Shown here one piece after another: positions 11,419 through 23,340 of a DNA stretch of 64,000 bases (its first letter is position 1; each line of letters begins with the position of its first letter). The position numbers were made by a program, and so were the translations under genes. Source of the DNA: Collybiopsis luxurians FD-317 M1 (lineage: Eukaryota; Basidiomycota; Agaricomycetes; Agaricales; Omphalotaceae). The stretch spans positions 825,491 through 889,490 of the forward strand of contig KN834761.1 of the NCBI GenBank assembly GCA_000827265.1, given 5' to 3'. A model generated the notes under the pieces. It saw only the letters and a list, made by a program, of their open reading frames with translations. It did no database searches and was not told the origin of the DNA.

Positions 11419-11931
11419 GAGACTAGGCTGCCTGTATTAGATAGTCGTACTAAGATAATACTCCGGGCAAAGGCATATTAATTACTCCCCGCATTAATGT
11501 AGATTTCAATATTATATTGCATTACTTATACCAGGCATAGGAATTTTCTCTTCTATTCGACGATTTCTTTATTTTTTTTTGCTCTCTGAACCCCTCTGAA
11601 CCAGTTACGGACGTTTCTTAAATTTTTCATTCGATAAATTCGCTCGTCCTTATGCCGGTGCCAAGCCAGCGATCCTTGAAGATGTTTATCGATTTTGGAG
11701 TTTTGAAGTAAGCGAGGTGGTTATGTTCTGTCAAGACCACCAGTGCCATTTCGGCGCTAGAGTACACCACCATGATGGACCGCCAAATGAGCCGAAGGTA
11801 AGAATCTTTGACAGTGGAGTTGCGTTTAGCAGGATGAGGATAAAAAATGGCGTCATAGCAGCCCAGTTCCGTTACTTATCACCCTTCCCAACCTTTCCTT
11901 TACCTTCTACCAGACGCTGGACGCCAGAGAC
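11419..11931. other. Intergenic between the tandem seven-TM copies
   Basis: AT-rich, with a T run near 11570. A short open frame before the second copy has no family features. This should contain the first gene's 3' UTR and the second copy's promoter. Confidence 0.5.
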
Positions 11932-12962
11932 ATGTCTTCCTCGAACCCAGTCAACTACGCTGAACTCTTTGGATTCAAATCCATTGCGGCAGCAGCGATC
12001 TATGATGTAGCCTATATACCTCTCAGCATCTGGTTCATTCCTATGCTCTTTCGACATCGTTTGTATGTGGTGTTCACGGTGACTCTTTTCTGCTGGAGTG
12101 CGTACAAGATTTAATTTACTCGCCATGAAGAACCATTTGGCTAACTATGCTTTTGCCCATTTCTCAGTTCGACTGGGGGCTTTTATCCTGTGAATAGTTA
12201 TGATTGCAAATGACAGTGTGGGTGAAAATAAGAGCGCCTTTACTGCCGACGAAGTGCTCTTCTCTGTTGGTTTTTTTGGTTTACTCTATGGAGCCTACGG
12301 ACTTGTTCTTGACCGGAAAGTCGTGCTTTGCTTTTCCATAAGTCGCAATTGACATCGAAATCGCGATTTAGAATTGAACTATGGGAAAGCTTGGAATCAG
12401 AAACCCAAATTCGTAACCCTCTGAATGACGTCTTACGCAACCGCAAACTCTTCCATCTCGCCTTGGCTGCGGGCATGATCATGGGCATCGTCGGTATCGT
12501 CCATTCTACGGGCAACTCCTCCTCAAGTTCGAGTTCAAAGGAGATACGTTACGGGAAGTCAGCGTGATCATATTCGTGATCCTTACCATCCTTCAAGTAT
12601 ATCAGACGCTAACATTGGTCATCGCTGAAAACAAGGGTGAGACTCACCTCTACTCAAATTTCATTATTGACTCCTGACACGTTTGCGTTCGCCTTTCAGA
12701 GGATCCCGACCATCGAGTGAAGCGTCTCGGAAACACAATCGGAGCCCAACACGGGGCCATCATCTTTGCCCTTGTTGCGCTCTTGCTGCTGGTGAGGGAA
12801 ATCTACATGTTGGCGACCATAAGCTCTGCTGTGAAGCAGAACAGAGAGGCTACATGGGACCCGCTGGTCGCTATGCCGGAGCTTCTCTGTATCGCATTGT
12901 ATGCTCTGCCTGGAGTTATTCCTCCGCCTTTCAGCTCTTACCCTGACCTCCTCCCTCGATAG
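11932..12962 (+). pseudogene. Seven-TM membrane protein, copy 2 (inactivated duplicate)
   Basis: It parallels copy 1 exon for exon: 11932-12097 (MSSSNPVNYAELFGFKSIAA), 12168-about 12315, about 12359-12636 and 12700-12962 (GNTIGAQHGAIIFALVAL to a stop). Three lesions are visible. In exon 2, GAFIL is followed by TGA where copy 1 has CGA (Arg). The donor of intron 2 reads GACCG|GAAAGT where copy 1 has GACCG|GTAAGT. Near 12540 a small indel shifts the frame (SSSSK then GDTLREVSVIIFVI in another frame). Any one would truncate the protein; together they show a pseudogene. Exon 4 is still fully open and close to copy 1, so decay is recent. Confidence 0.85.
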
Positions 12963-14081
12963 AACGACATACATGGCGATGATACTCACGAGCAAAAACT
13001 TTTAAATTATTTACCGTAGAATACAGTAAAATAATCTTCACGCTATTTATTCCGTAAATGTTAAAAAATAATCTAGTTAAAGAAAAAAAAAATACGTACT
13101 TGAGCGAAGTGGGCTCACCTAAACCACTTTATATCATCATTCTAAGGGGTGATGTCGCCGTCCATCTTTGAATTTCCGGATCGCCCTGAACTTTGCTTCT
13201 TGCTTCGAACCGAGCGCTAATGTTTTCGGTAACTTCCGGCCGAGGTCTAACGCGTCCGGTAACTCGGAAGTATTTCGACGGCTCGCTCAGCAACACTTTC
13301 CGAATTCTCTGGTTGCTTCCTAACCATAAACTTACGGTAAACCCAACTGGGGCTAGAGCTTCCAACGTTTAGTTAATCCCTTAGGCATGCAGACATCAGC
13401 CAGAACCGCCACCTATCGTTTCTGAAAATCACGGAGTATCCTGACTAGCCGCCTAGAGTAATCGCAGTAGCATTATTGAACAGACCATCTGCATCATGGC
13501 GTCTGTTTAAGCTGTACTCGATAATTCCTACTCACTATGGGCGGAATTTACAGCTGGCGGCAAATCAATCACTTAGAACAAACGTTGGGCGGCCCTCACT
13601 ACCATCTTTCTGTGCTCTGACAGGATGGCACTCTTGGCATCATTCTGAATAGGAGGCTGCTTCTGAGGACAAAACCACCTGAGCGGTGTGGCTCAAAATG
13701 AATTGCCGCGATCATTATATGCCACATCCTTCAAGTGTCATTCGGAGCGTGCTCATCCCGAGACGTGCGCGCTCTACATCAATCTACAGTGTAGCAGACA
13801 CGCCCATGATTCGCATAGCCAGAGCCAGAGGAAAGGAACGACGTCCTCTTTGAAAACTATTTAAGCTCGTTAAATCCACTCTGACCATCATCAATTCGTT
13901 CTTTCGTTCTTCTGCAGCGCCAGTCGCTTTTCGTTCTTTCACTTACAATCCTTTGTGGACTTTCCTTGCTCTCAGCAAGTAAGGGTATACTCTTTCGTTT
14001 GTCGTACAGTATGACTGACTTCTTTTTCCTGTAATATAGCTGCACATCTCCCTCACTCATCTACGAGCCTTACTCTTAATC
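12963..14081. other. Intergenic; promoter and 5' UTR of the secreted-protein gene
   Basis: Nothing coding was recognised from 12963 to about 13850. A TATA-like TATTTAAG lies at about 13858, and pyrimidine-rich sequence (TTCGTTCTTTC) follows, as in strongly expressed fungal genes. A probable 5' UTR intron is listed separately. Confidence 0.5.
13979..14039 (+). other. Probable 5' UTR intron of the secreted-protein gene
   Basis: The donor GTAAGG at 13979 and acceptor AATATAG ending 14039 delimit 61 bp, the usual intron size here, placed 42 bp before the ATG at 14082. The call rests on splice signals only. Confidence 0.5.
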
Positions 14082-14918
14082 ATGTTCGCCAAGATCGCCC
14101 TTCCTTTGCTTTCTCTCTCCGCTTTGGCCGGTAGTGCTTTAGCCGCACCTTTCAACCCCCAAACTCAGAGCTTGAGTATGTATATCCCATTCGAAATGGT
14201 ATCAAGTATCTGATCATATTCCACTTAAGACCGCCGATACGTTTCTTTCGATAACTGGGGTTCCATCTCGTCATTCGACAACTTCGACAACTTCTACGGT
14301 GTCGAAAACTTCTCTGGAGAAATCAGCAGCTCAGTTGTTGTCCAACAGCAGGTCGAGGTCTGCCAATCTGTTAGCATCGAGATTGTTCAGCAGAAACTTC
14401 TCGTGCTGCAAGAGATTGCCAAACGGTAAGTTCCTTCGTTTCGTTCCTCCCCAGACTGCTTTCTCATTGGTCTCCAAAAATCCAGAATTGTCACGGAACA
14501 AGTCTGCGAAGTTGAGACCCAGACCGTTGGTAAGTGTATCTTGAACTCTCAGATTTAATCGATCTTGCTTAATTGTACATCCTCCCCTCTAGTCTTCCAG
14601 CAATTCATTGCTTCTTGCTCCCACTTCAGCTCTGATCTGCTTCGTACCTCTGGTGTCGATGTTGGATACGACTCTGCCATTGCTGGCTACTACGGTGACC
14701 TCTTCGAATCTGACGGATCACTCTCTACCGTAAGTTATATCCCTTTTGATGAAGATCTTAGTCCTGACAAACATCCCAAATAGTCTGACCTCGGTTTCTC
14801 TGGAAGCTCTCTCGGCCAGAGCTACGTCGTTCCTACTGGAAGCAACTGGAACAGCGCCACTTCTCCTTCCTCTGTCGGTAGCGCTTACAGTGCAGCTCTC
14901 AGCGCCGCCAGCTCATAA
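14082..14918 (+). CDS. Predicted small secreted protein
   Basis: Exons 14082-14175, 14230-14425, 14486-14529, 14593-14729 and 14784-14918 sum to 606 nt (201 aa). The first 20 residues (MFAKIALPLLSLSALAGSAL) form a signal peptide with an Ala-rich cleavage site before APFNPQTQ. The mature part has an aromatic/Asp/Ser stretch (FDNWGSISSFDNFDNFYG), a Val/Gln/Glu-rich probable helical region (VVVQQQVEVCQSVSIEIVQQ, KLLVLQEIAKR), three cysteines and a Ser/Ala-rich tail ending SAASS. No catalytic motif or GPI signal was seen. Two of the introns fall in the Gln-rich region. The pyrimidine-rich leader and 5' UTR intron suggest strong expression. It resembles abundant secreted proteins of unknown role in Agaricomycetes; no function is claimed. 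Confidence 0.85.
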
Positions 14919-15491
14919 GTATGTACCTTCTGCTTTCAAATCAGAACCATTAGCTTACGGAGGCTCCGTTGTCTATCCAATAGGGATTGAAGCCTTCATA
15001 ACATGAATTAACCCTTCATCGAAACGTTCATTTGAATGACCCGTAACGATGGATTGAGGAGTTTCTGCAGGGTTCTTAGTCCCTAGGATTAATTTATTTC
15101 GAGTGTTAGCTTTACTCATGTATACTGTGCTAGTAAAATGATAGCGAACCACTCTTAGACACTGATATACTTTCAAGGCATTTGAGGCTTTTCCGGAATG
15201 AGCTGTCGTACGAGCTCGGGCCTTTTGGTCAAAGTTAATCTGCAAAGTACATCCGCATCGGCAACCCGTCTTCGAAGTTGATGTATATGAACTCTTCCTC
15301 TCGCGCACCAGCGTGCATTGAGCAGCTGAACAGTTCATATGCCCCCAGTCTTGGATGTTTCTCGGAGTAATCCCCACGAGCTAGCGGAGGCTAAACCTCG
15401 GAAAATCTAACCTAATCCGGTAATTTGCGAACAGCGCTAATTAGATAAATACGTTCACCACGGATATGCAGCTCATTGCCTTCCTCTCATC
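14919..15491. other. Intergenic
   Basis: No gene was recognised. It holds the 3' region of the secreted-protein gene and the promoter of the glucosidase. An open minus-strand frame (14973-15377) has no family signature. Confidence 0.5.
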
Positions 15492-18400
15492 ATGGCTCCT
15501 TCGGATTTTGCGAAAGCAGACATCGATGAAATTGTCGACCAACTGACCACAGACGAAGCGATTTCTCTCATTGCTGGTGTCGGTTTCTGGCATACTCATG
15601 CTGTAGACAGGTTGGGCATCCCGGCGGTTAAGGCGCGTATTCTTGTCCTCCTCCTTATCTCCAGTCTCATCTCAAAATGAATGCAGGTCAGCGATGGTCC
15701 GAATGGTATTCGTGGCAACCACTTCTTCATGGGCACCCTCGCCAAATGTCTTCCGGTACGTGCCAGCCGTGTCATGCTGTTAGAATCTGACCTAGCAAAC
15801 TTCAGTCTGCAACTGCGCTAGGCGCCACTTGGAACCCTACACTTATCGAGACGGTCGGCCTCAAGCTTTTAGCTGGCGAAGCCAAGCTCCGAGGAGCTTC
15901 AGTAGCTCTAGCTCCTACTTGCAACATCCAACGCGTAAGTCGCGTTCAGCTGATACCCCTCTCCATAGTCCTCCATCTGATGTCCCATAACGTGGGTTCT
16001 AATGTAGAGCCCTCTCGGCGGCAGGGTGAGATAGTTTTACAATTTTAGAGGAGGTTCGTCTCCAAATTAGTTGATTATTAGAGTTTCGAGAGTTTCTCCG
16101 AGGACCCTTATCTTTCGGGGATGATAGCTGCATCCTACGTGAAAGGAGTTCAAGCCGGAGGTATTGCCGCTACAATCAAACACTTTGTGTTCGTGTCTAC
16201 CGTTCCGCTTTCGGCTGCATCGTTGTTGACTTTAGATTTGTAGTGGAAACGACAAGGAGAATGACCGTATGGGCTCTGATAGTATTTTGAGCGACCGTGC
16301 TTTGCGGGAGATTTATCTGATGCCTTTTATGCTCGCTCAAAAGTATGCGCAACCCTGGGCTTTCATGACGGCGTAAGTGAAAAAGTATCCATTAAATCAT
16401 GATAATCTCTGATCCAAAAGCAAAATCTGATTGTTTTAGTTACAACCGAATTAACGGGACGCATGTATCCGAGAATCCTTTGATTATTCAAAAGATTCTT
16501 CGCGATGAATGGAAATTTGACGGAATGGTGAGTAAATAGCTAACGGGGAGGGATTATCCCGGCTCGGATGCTGATTCTCGTTCGCATGGCGTCTTGCTTT
16601 TACTCAGACTATGAGCGACTGGTACGTACACATTGAATGTTCCATATGTAGAAGCTCATCAAAGCCGTTCAGGTTTGGGGTTTACAGCATCGACCTCAGT
16701 ATCAACGCCGGTCTCGATTTGGAGATGCCTGGAACGAACAAATGGAGAACGCTGGATTTGGTGAAACGTTCTATCGGTTCTCGTAAGATTACCCTCCGGA
16801 CGGTCAAAGCAAGGGCTAGGAAGGTGCTAGAGTTTGTGCAAAAGTGCTGTCAAGAATGCCCAGAGGTAAACCACATGTTACTTATTTAAACTGTAGGCGC
16901 ATATCTTTCTGACTTCATTCTCAGGTACTAGATGGAGATGGCCAGGAGCGAACGGTCGAAACCGAAGAGGATAACTTGCTTATGCGTAAAGTGGCGGCAG
17001 AATCGATTGTACTTCTCAAGAATGAAGGCAGAATTCTTCCTCTTAAACCCAAAGAACAAGGGATAAAGAAGATCGCTATCGTCGGCGGTAATGCTAAAGC
17101 TCGGGTCTTATCCGGAGGAGGATCGGCTGCGCTGAAGCCGTCGTACTTCATTTCACCGTATCAAGGTATCGTCAACGCCGTTGAGAAAGACTTTGGAAGT
17201 GACGTGGAAGTTACCTACTGCGAGGGAGCGAGAGGTAGTTATTGTCTTATCTGAGGCTTTCTTCGCGGAGCTGAAGGTGTTATACGCTTTAGGTTATATG
17301 ACTATGCCGACCCTCGAACAAGAGCTCGTAACCGAAGACGGTCAACCTGGGTGGACTGGATCGTGGTATTCTCACCTTAGCGATGAGAGCATGACTCCGG
17401 CGGAAAAGCCGCTGAGCTCATTCTTGGTAGATGAAACTCGAATCTTCATTAGTACTTCTTACCCGAAGGAATTGACAACGAGGTGGACATTAAGGCTCCG
17501 TGGATTCCTTCGGCCGAGGCAGAAGGATACACCGTTCGAATTTGGCTTGATGGTAGCAGGAAGAGCGAAGGTTGGTGTTCCTCTGCTGTATAGAAGTAAA
17601 CGTCTTGATTGAGATTGACGTTAGTTATTTGTTGATGGTCAACTCGTTATCGATAATTGGACTCGTCAGAGAAGAGGGGAGTCTTTCTTCAATTGCGGAA
17701 CGCAGGAAGAGAGGGGTGTCTTCGTCCTGAAAGCTAATACAAAACATGAAGTTCTTGTCGAGTTTTGTAACGTGCGTGGACCTGCAGACGGAGATGAAGA
17801 CGAATATATTATGGACAGGTGAGGGTTCTTCATCTAATAATTTAAGTTTCGGCTAGCTCATAACGAACAGCAATCCCGCAGTGCAGCTAGGAGGAGATAC
17901 GGTGGAAGACTTCGATAAACTTCTAGAACAAGCAGTGGCGTTAGCACAAGAAGCAGATGTCGTGATTGCTGTCGTAGGCCTTAATTCGGACTGGGAGACG
18001 GAAGGCTACGATCGAACTACTCTCTCATTGCCCGGAAGAACAGATGAACTCATATCCAAGGTCGCAGCTAGCAATAAGAAAACTGTGGTCGTAACACAGT
18101 CCGTATGTGGTTAATATTCCCTTTATCTGTAGATGAGACATTCCTAATTCTTGAACTCGCAGGGCTCTGCAATTACTCTGCCCTGGACTGACGAAGTACC
18201 TAGTATAGTGCATGCATGGTAGGATGGCTGTTTCCCTTTTGATTTTCTCCTTGCCCACAACAGATTAGGTATTTAGGTAACGCCACTGGTGACGCAATTG
18301 CAGATGTGCTTTTCGGGAGACACAATCCTTCTGGAAAGCTAAGCTTGACTTTCCCGAAAAGGTTGGAGGATGTTCCCTCTCATGGTCATTTTCACTCTGA

Positions 18401-19053
18401 GAATGGCAAGGTGTGTGTGTGATTAGAGGTTTCTCGATTACCTACAGCTGATGCTCAATTTCAGGTGATATATGCCGAAGATCTATATGTGGTAAGTGCC
18501 TGTTTTGGCAGATACTGGAGCGAGAAGACGAAGACCGCTCGTAGGGGTACAAACATTATCACCATCGCAACATCGCGCCGCAGTTTGCTTTCGGGTACGT
18601 CTCCTCGCAAGTCTTTTATTAGAGGTTGACGATTATTTGCTTAGCCATGGACTATCCTATACCACGTTCTCGTTATCCTCATTGAAACTTTCGGAGCCTT
18701 CTGTCAGCGGCAATGAATGTACTTTTACTGCATCAGTCAACATCTCCAACACCGGCTCCATTCCTGGCTCAGAGGTTGTTCAACTCTATGTGTCTCTTCC
18801 CGCCACTCCAGAATATACACATCCTGTCCGACAGCTGAAGGGCTTCTACAAGGTTCAGGATCTGCAGGCTGGAAAAAGCAAAGACATCGAAATTCATCTG
18901 GATAAGTATGCGGTTTCTTATTGGGATGATAAAATCAACAGCTGGGTGGTCGAGAAAGGAGTGTACGGAATTGAGGTAGGTTTGAGTAGCGATGATATTC
19001 GGCTCAGCGGTCGTTTGGAGCTCAAGAAAGGCTTCGAGTGGAACGGCTTGTAA
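15492..19053 (+). CDS. Glycoside hydrolase family 3 beta-glucosidase with PA14 insert
   Basis: Eighteen exons (15492-15632, 15687-15755, 15806-15934, 16008-16025, 16082-16188, 16244-16372, 16440-16527, 16608-16621, 16673-16865, 16925-17234, 17293-17570, 17625-17818, 17871-18102, 18163-18218, 18269-18410, 18465-18491, 18545-18594, 18645-19053) total 2586 nt, 861 aa. Domains: the GH3 barrel with [29 protein letters not shown] and the nucleophile motif TMSDW (Asp about 231); the GH3 C domain ([17 protein letters not shown], about 340 on); a PA14 insert ([34 protein letters not shown], about 400-557); the resumed C domain ([19 protein letters not shown]); and a fibronectin III-like tail (GLSYTTF to the end). 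There is no signal peptide, so it probably acts inside the cell on cellobiose or other beta-glucosides. Intron 1 appears to use a GC donor. The 14- and 18-nt exons are tiny but required for frame. All landmarks are intact. Confidence 0.94.
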
Positions 19054-19507
19054 GAAATGTAATGATTCTTTCTACCCTGTATTTGTATATGTACCGTTGA
19101 CAACAGGCAACATCTTGTTGAAGTCTGATCTTAAACTCATTGGTCCGGAGAAGTCACCTTTCTTCCAAATGAAATGTCAAGCAAAATGAGCTCGCCAGGA
19201 GTGGTTCTCATAAGCTGCCGCAGTCTTCTCAACGTTCACATGGGCCGTACAAAGCATATGTCATAGGCCAAACTTTATACGACAGCTACATATAAATACC
19301 CTGATAAACGCTGAAGCTTCAAGTTCCAGTGTCGTCTCGATTCAGCCAGACTAATCGAAGCTAGACGTCATCGGATCTACTTATCGCAGCCCACTGGCGC
19401 ACGCCGTCTCTTTCGGACCAGTTTTAAGACTGGGATGACTCAAAGCGGCTCTAAGTATTCTTTCACCCTCGGTTAATCCATTTGAAACCTACTGCAGGGT
19501 ACCAAAG
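19054..19507. other. Intergenic; start of the F-box cluster
   Basis: It holds the 3' end of the glucosidase gene and the upstream region of F-box copy 1. A TATA-like ATATAAATA lies near 19290. No gene was seen. Confidence 0.5.
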
Positions 19508-20635
19508 ATGGTGAGACTCTCAGCCTTTCTTGACCGTCTTCCGTTCTCTTAGTACTAGTACTAACTTTTACGATTCAAGCAAGTACCCATAACAAATTCG
19601 CCGCGAGACGCCAGAATTTTTGAACTCAATACGGACGTTCTCCTTGAAATCTTTAGCGCTTGTGTGACGCAGAGAAATCTACGAGATACATGCCTCGATA
19701 TTTCGCAAGCCCCTTGGACATTGACACAAGTATGTCAAAACTGGAGAGACGTCGTTGTGTCATCTCCGCTATTATGGACCCTTGTCAGCGTGCAGATAGA
19801 TAGGGTTCATTGTGCCGAGAGTCGCATGCCCTTCATTCTGGAGTTATTTCTTTCCCGTTCATCGACCTGCAGGCTCGACATAAATATTGAGAGCAGAACC
19901 TGCATCCAAAGGACTCCTACTTTTCTTCATCCTCTTTTCTCGACCGCTTCCCGTTGGCGTTCTCTCACAGTCAACATTCCCGTATCCTCATATCAATCTC
20001 TTTCGCCACTCGTGGGATTTCTGGATTCTCTCGAAATTCTCCGCATCCGGTATCCTTTCCAGGACAGGTCCCAAGCTGGGCATGACTTCGGTAACCTGGC
20101 GAGCGAAATCAAATTGTTCGGATGTTGTACGAATCTCAAACGTCTTTCTTTGGAAAACTTAGCATTTCCACGAGACTTATTCAACTTACCATGGGCCAAG
20201 GTTCAGCATCTTGACTTTGATTCGTTACCCTGCAACCATCCTTCGAATAAAGCAATAATCCAGTGCTTGCAGGGAATGCGCAACATCACTTCCTGCATCC
20301 TGAAGTGTCGAGTGGTGGCTGAATTTCCGGCCCAGAAATCCAACCATCTTATTTTGCCCTCGCTCCATTCTATGACCCTCATTTCTGGGGATGAGAATGC
20401 TGAGGCACTCGACAAGACTGGAGTCATCCAGATGCTCTCGTGGCTCACCCTACCCTCCCTCCAGCACCTAGACCTGCAACTCAGGCACTCCCGCGAGTCT
20501 GAGAGGTCCCTCGCGGAGGTCATCCAACTTATCTACCGATCTGGCTGCGAGATCAATGATTTTGCTCTATGTCCCTTCATCAGTACCACAGAACTTATCA
20601 GTCCCCTTCTGAGGGTCCCTTCGCCTCTTCAATAA
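19508..20635 (+). CDS. F-box-like protein, cluster copy 1 (intact)
   Basis: The start codon at 19508-19510 is followed at once by an intron (GTGAGA, 19511-19579). Exon 2 (19580-20635) is a single open frame, giving 1059 nt, 352 aa. The N-terminus RIFELNTDVLLEIFSACV, then APWTLTQVCQNWRDVVVSSP and LLWTLVSVQI, is the pattern of the Agaricomycete F-box family (LP.E.L..IF, then VC..WR......P.LW). SRWRSLTVNIP, FLDSLEILRIRYPF, CTNLKRLSL and LPSLQHLDLQL follow as irregular leucine-rich segments. Known: F-box proteins tether substrates to SCF ubiquitin ligases, the LRR-like part choosing the substrate; which substrate is unknown. It is the most diverged of the four clustered paralogs. The ATG-only coding exon is inferred because the same arrangement recurs in every copy. 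Confidence 0.82.
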
Positions 20636-21621
20636 CGTGATCTCCACCGCCTGGATCCCAGCTTACTCGAGATTCCATTAACTTTCGAGCTCCTTCAGTG
20701 AGATAGTGAGATGGACTGTCTCGAATTTCTTTCCTCGGTGATCTTGGTCTCTGAGGGAATTTTTGCGAAGCTTCCCACCTTACCGACTATTATTGCGGGA
20801 TGGATACAGCTCTATGCTTTAACGTCGAGCCTGGCCCAGACGTGAACGTGAACCTTCATCGTAAGGGGAAAGAAGGAAGGAAGCGGTTAATCATCATTAT
20901 TATGAACCGTGAGGACGATAAAGTGATAAATTGTTGGCTGAGAATGGAGTCCGTGATATTCAAATGTATTAGTAGGTATGCGGCGATGAACGTGGTTTGC
21001 CGTTTCTCTGGGGATGAAAGAGGTTTCGGTGCATAGTGCATAGTGCAGATTTGACAGTCGAGTGTACACAGTAAACAGATTGTAGCAGTCCAAGGTTTTC
21101 ATATTCCGGTTACTTTACAGCGTCGTAACTGAATGAAACGACGAACTGCCTCCGAAGGTTGTCCTGACTGGACTCAAGCCCATTCTTCGGTGCTATATCC
21201 TTCGGATCAAATCTACAAGTCAAAGCAAGCATTTTATGAAGATTTTCAACGCAGAAAATCTTATTTTTCAATTTGCTTATGCGCCGCGGATCATACCAGC
21301 GGGAAGGAAGGAAAGTTTTGAGGTAGAAAAGCCAAGGAGAGCTAACGGGTTTAAGTTTATACCACAGTCGCATTGATTTGCATTTTATGGTGACTACACC
21401 GCACCGATATGCACTCCCATCAACTCTGACTTTGCATCTCGAGAGTCGAGATCTGGGGCAACGGCTATTGCCATTTGATTTTGCTCTGTGATAGCGCTTC
21501 TATGATTTCTTTTAAAGGAGAAGTCGCGTCACTGCTACTACCGCTGCCTTTCCACCCAAGAAGCCTGAATTTCTTTAGCCAATTTGAGAACTTTGCGGGA
21601 AAAGGGACTGATATTTCGAGT
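20636..21621. other. Intergenic between F-box copies 1 and 2
   Basis: No gene was recognised. Parts of 21195-21310 (GATTTTCAACGCAGAAAATCT, ACCAGCG-GAAGGAA) resemble sequence upstream of copy 4 (about 27670-27740), so flanking DNA was duplicated with the genes. Confidence 0.5.
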
Positions 21622-22876
21622 ATGGTGGGTTTTTTGATCTTCCTATCTTCCTTTTCACTGTTCTATCTTCTCTTATTAGCGGTTGATGACCGCTGAGAGG
21701 TGTTCTAGATTACCATATACCGTGGATGATGGTATACTGACTATCGTATTCATTCCTAGCAACCGTCTGCCAAAATCAGTTCTTCCCGAACGCCGAAAGT
21801 ATTTTTGCTTGACGGAGACATACTCAACGAAATCTTCAGGGCATGCGTAGCACTAGAAATATCTGAAAGCCTCACAGACTCACTCACGGATGTCTCCAGA
21901 GCTCCATGGGTTTTGGGACAAGTATGTCAATCTTGGAGAACGGTTGTCTTGTCTTCTCCTCTTTTATGGAGGTTTATCGGCATTCGAATGGACAAGAGCC
22001 ACTGCAGCGAGCGCCGAATGCTCTTCTTGCTTAATACATACCTTTGTCGTTCCGCATCTTGCGGACTTGATGTACAGCTTCACAGCGAGTTATGTTTCCA
22101 AAAATCGCCTCCCTTCCTCTTCCCTCTCTGCATCCTCCCGCTGGCGCTCACTCGCTATCAACATTCCCTTATCCTCCTATCGACTCCTTACACCGCTCGT
22201 AGGCTTTCTAAACTCTGTCGAAATGCTCCGTATCGATTATCCTTTTCACGATCAAGCCCAGGCTGGGCAAGATTTCTACAATTTGGCAGAGGAAGTGAGG
22301 ATATTCAGGTGTTGTACCAATCTAAAACGGATTTCTTTGGGTGATCTTTCGTTCCCGAGAGATGTATTTCATCTTCCGTGGGCGGTAATTCAGCATCTCG
22401 ACTTTCATATATCCTCGTCCAGCCTCGCTTGCAACTTGGGAATATTCAGGTCTTTAAAGGGTCTGCAGAATCTCACGTCTTGCGTTCTTGAATGCCGAGC
22501 TGCAGCGCATCAAAATAGAGAAGCCGACCGCCTCATTTTACCCCTGCTTCATTCGATGACTCTGATTTCTGTGGACAGGACGAATAACGATCAAACTCTG
22601 GATACAGAAACCGTAGAGAGCACAACAGGAGTGGCGCAGATACTGTCATGGTTGACTCTACCCGCCCTCCAACATCTAGAGCTGAAACTCAAGCTCCCCG
22701 AAGAGACTGAAGCTTCCCTCCGGGAGGTCCTCCAACTTGTTTATCGATCTCGCTGCGTAATTGGCAAATTCTTCATGTCGCCATCTATTAGCGACTCGAC
22801 AGACATTATGTTAATCTTTGGAAGGGTCTCTGATCCGAGTCAGGATAATTTGTCGATGGAGAAACTCAATCTTTAG
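21622..22876 (+). pseudogene. F-box-like protein, cluster copy 2 (frameshifted)
   Basis: ATG 21622-21624, an intron of 135 bp to 21759, then exon 2 from 21760. The frame FLLDGDILNEIFRACVALE, APWVLGQVCQSWRTVVLSSP, LHSELCFQKSPPFLFPL runs to about 22120, where a net loss of five bases relative to copy 4 shifts it. The homologous frame then continues as SSRWRSLAINIPLSSYRL, FLNSVEMLRIDYPF, CTNLKRISLGDL and LPALQHLELKL to the stop at 22876. Both halves are otherwise clean and read well against copy 4, so the break is recent or is a sequencing error. Without repair the product stops soon after the F-box. Confidence 0.8.
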
Positions 22877-23340
22877 CTTTAACTTGCACGTCTGCCATTG
22901 ATGGAATTTCACCTCTTCAATACAACAGGAAGATACTTATATTTCGTCGGATGTGATATTGCACAATATAAATGCAGGAAATTTCTTGCATATTCTAATT
23001 ATTTAAGATAATCATGTCAACATGGGAACATACCATACACTATATATACAAAAGCGTACGTATTAAGACTGGAAAGAAGACCAATATAAGTAGAGAAAGA
23101 AAAAAGTCAAGTATCAAACCTTGTAGTGGCACTATACATACAATGTGTTCTTAGACAATTCTCCTTACTCTCTTGCCAAAAATCGAGGTCAACAGACGTC
23201 ATCCAACCACTCTGCTACTCAAATAGGATGGGTAGTCCCTCAGTATTTCATTCAAAAGCTGGTCTTTGTCTCACTGTTCTTTTCCCGAGTTTCTCAATCC
23301 ACTCTGATAGCTTGTCAAGATCAGAGTCGATACATTGAGT
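22877..23340. other. Intergenic; upstream part of F-box copy 3
   Basis: From about 23110 on this aligns with sequence upstream of copy 4 (for example AAAATCGAGG-CAACAGACGTCA at about 23179 and 27820). Earlier parts are AT-rich with TATATATA near 23040. No gene was seen. Confidence 0.55.
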
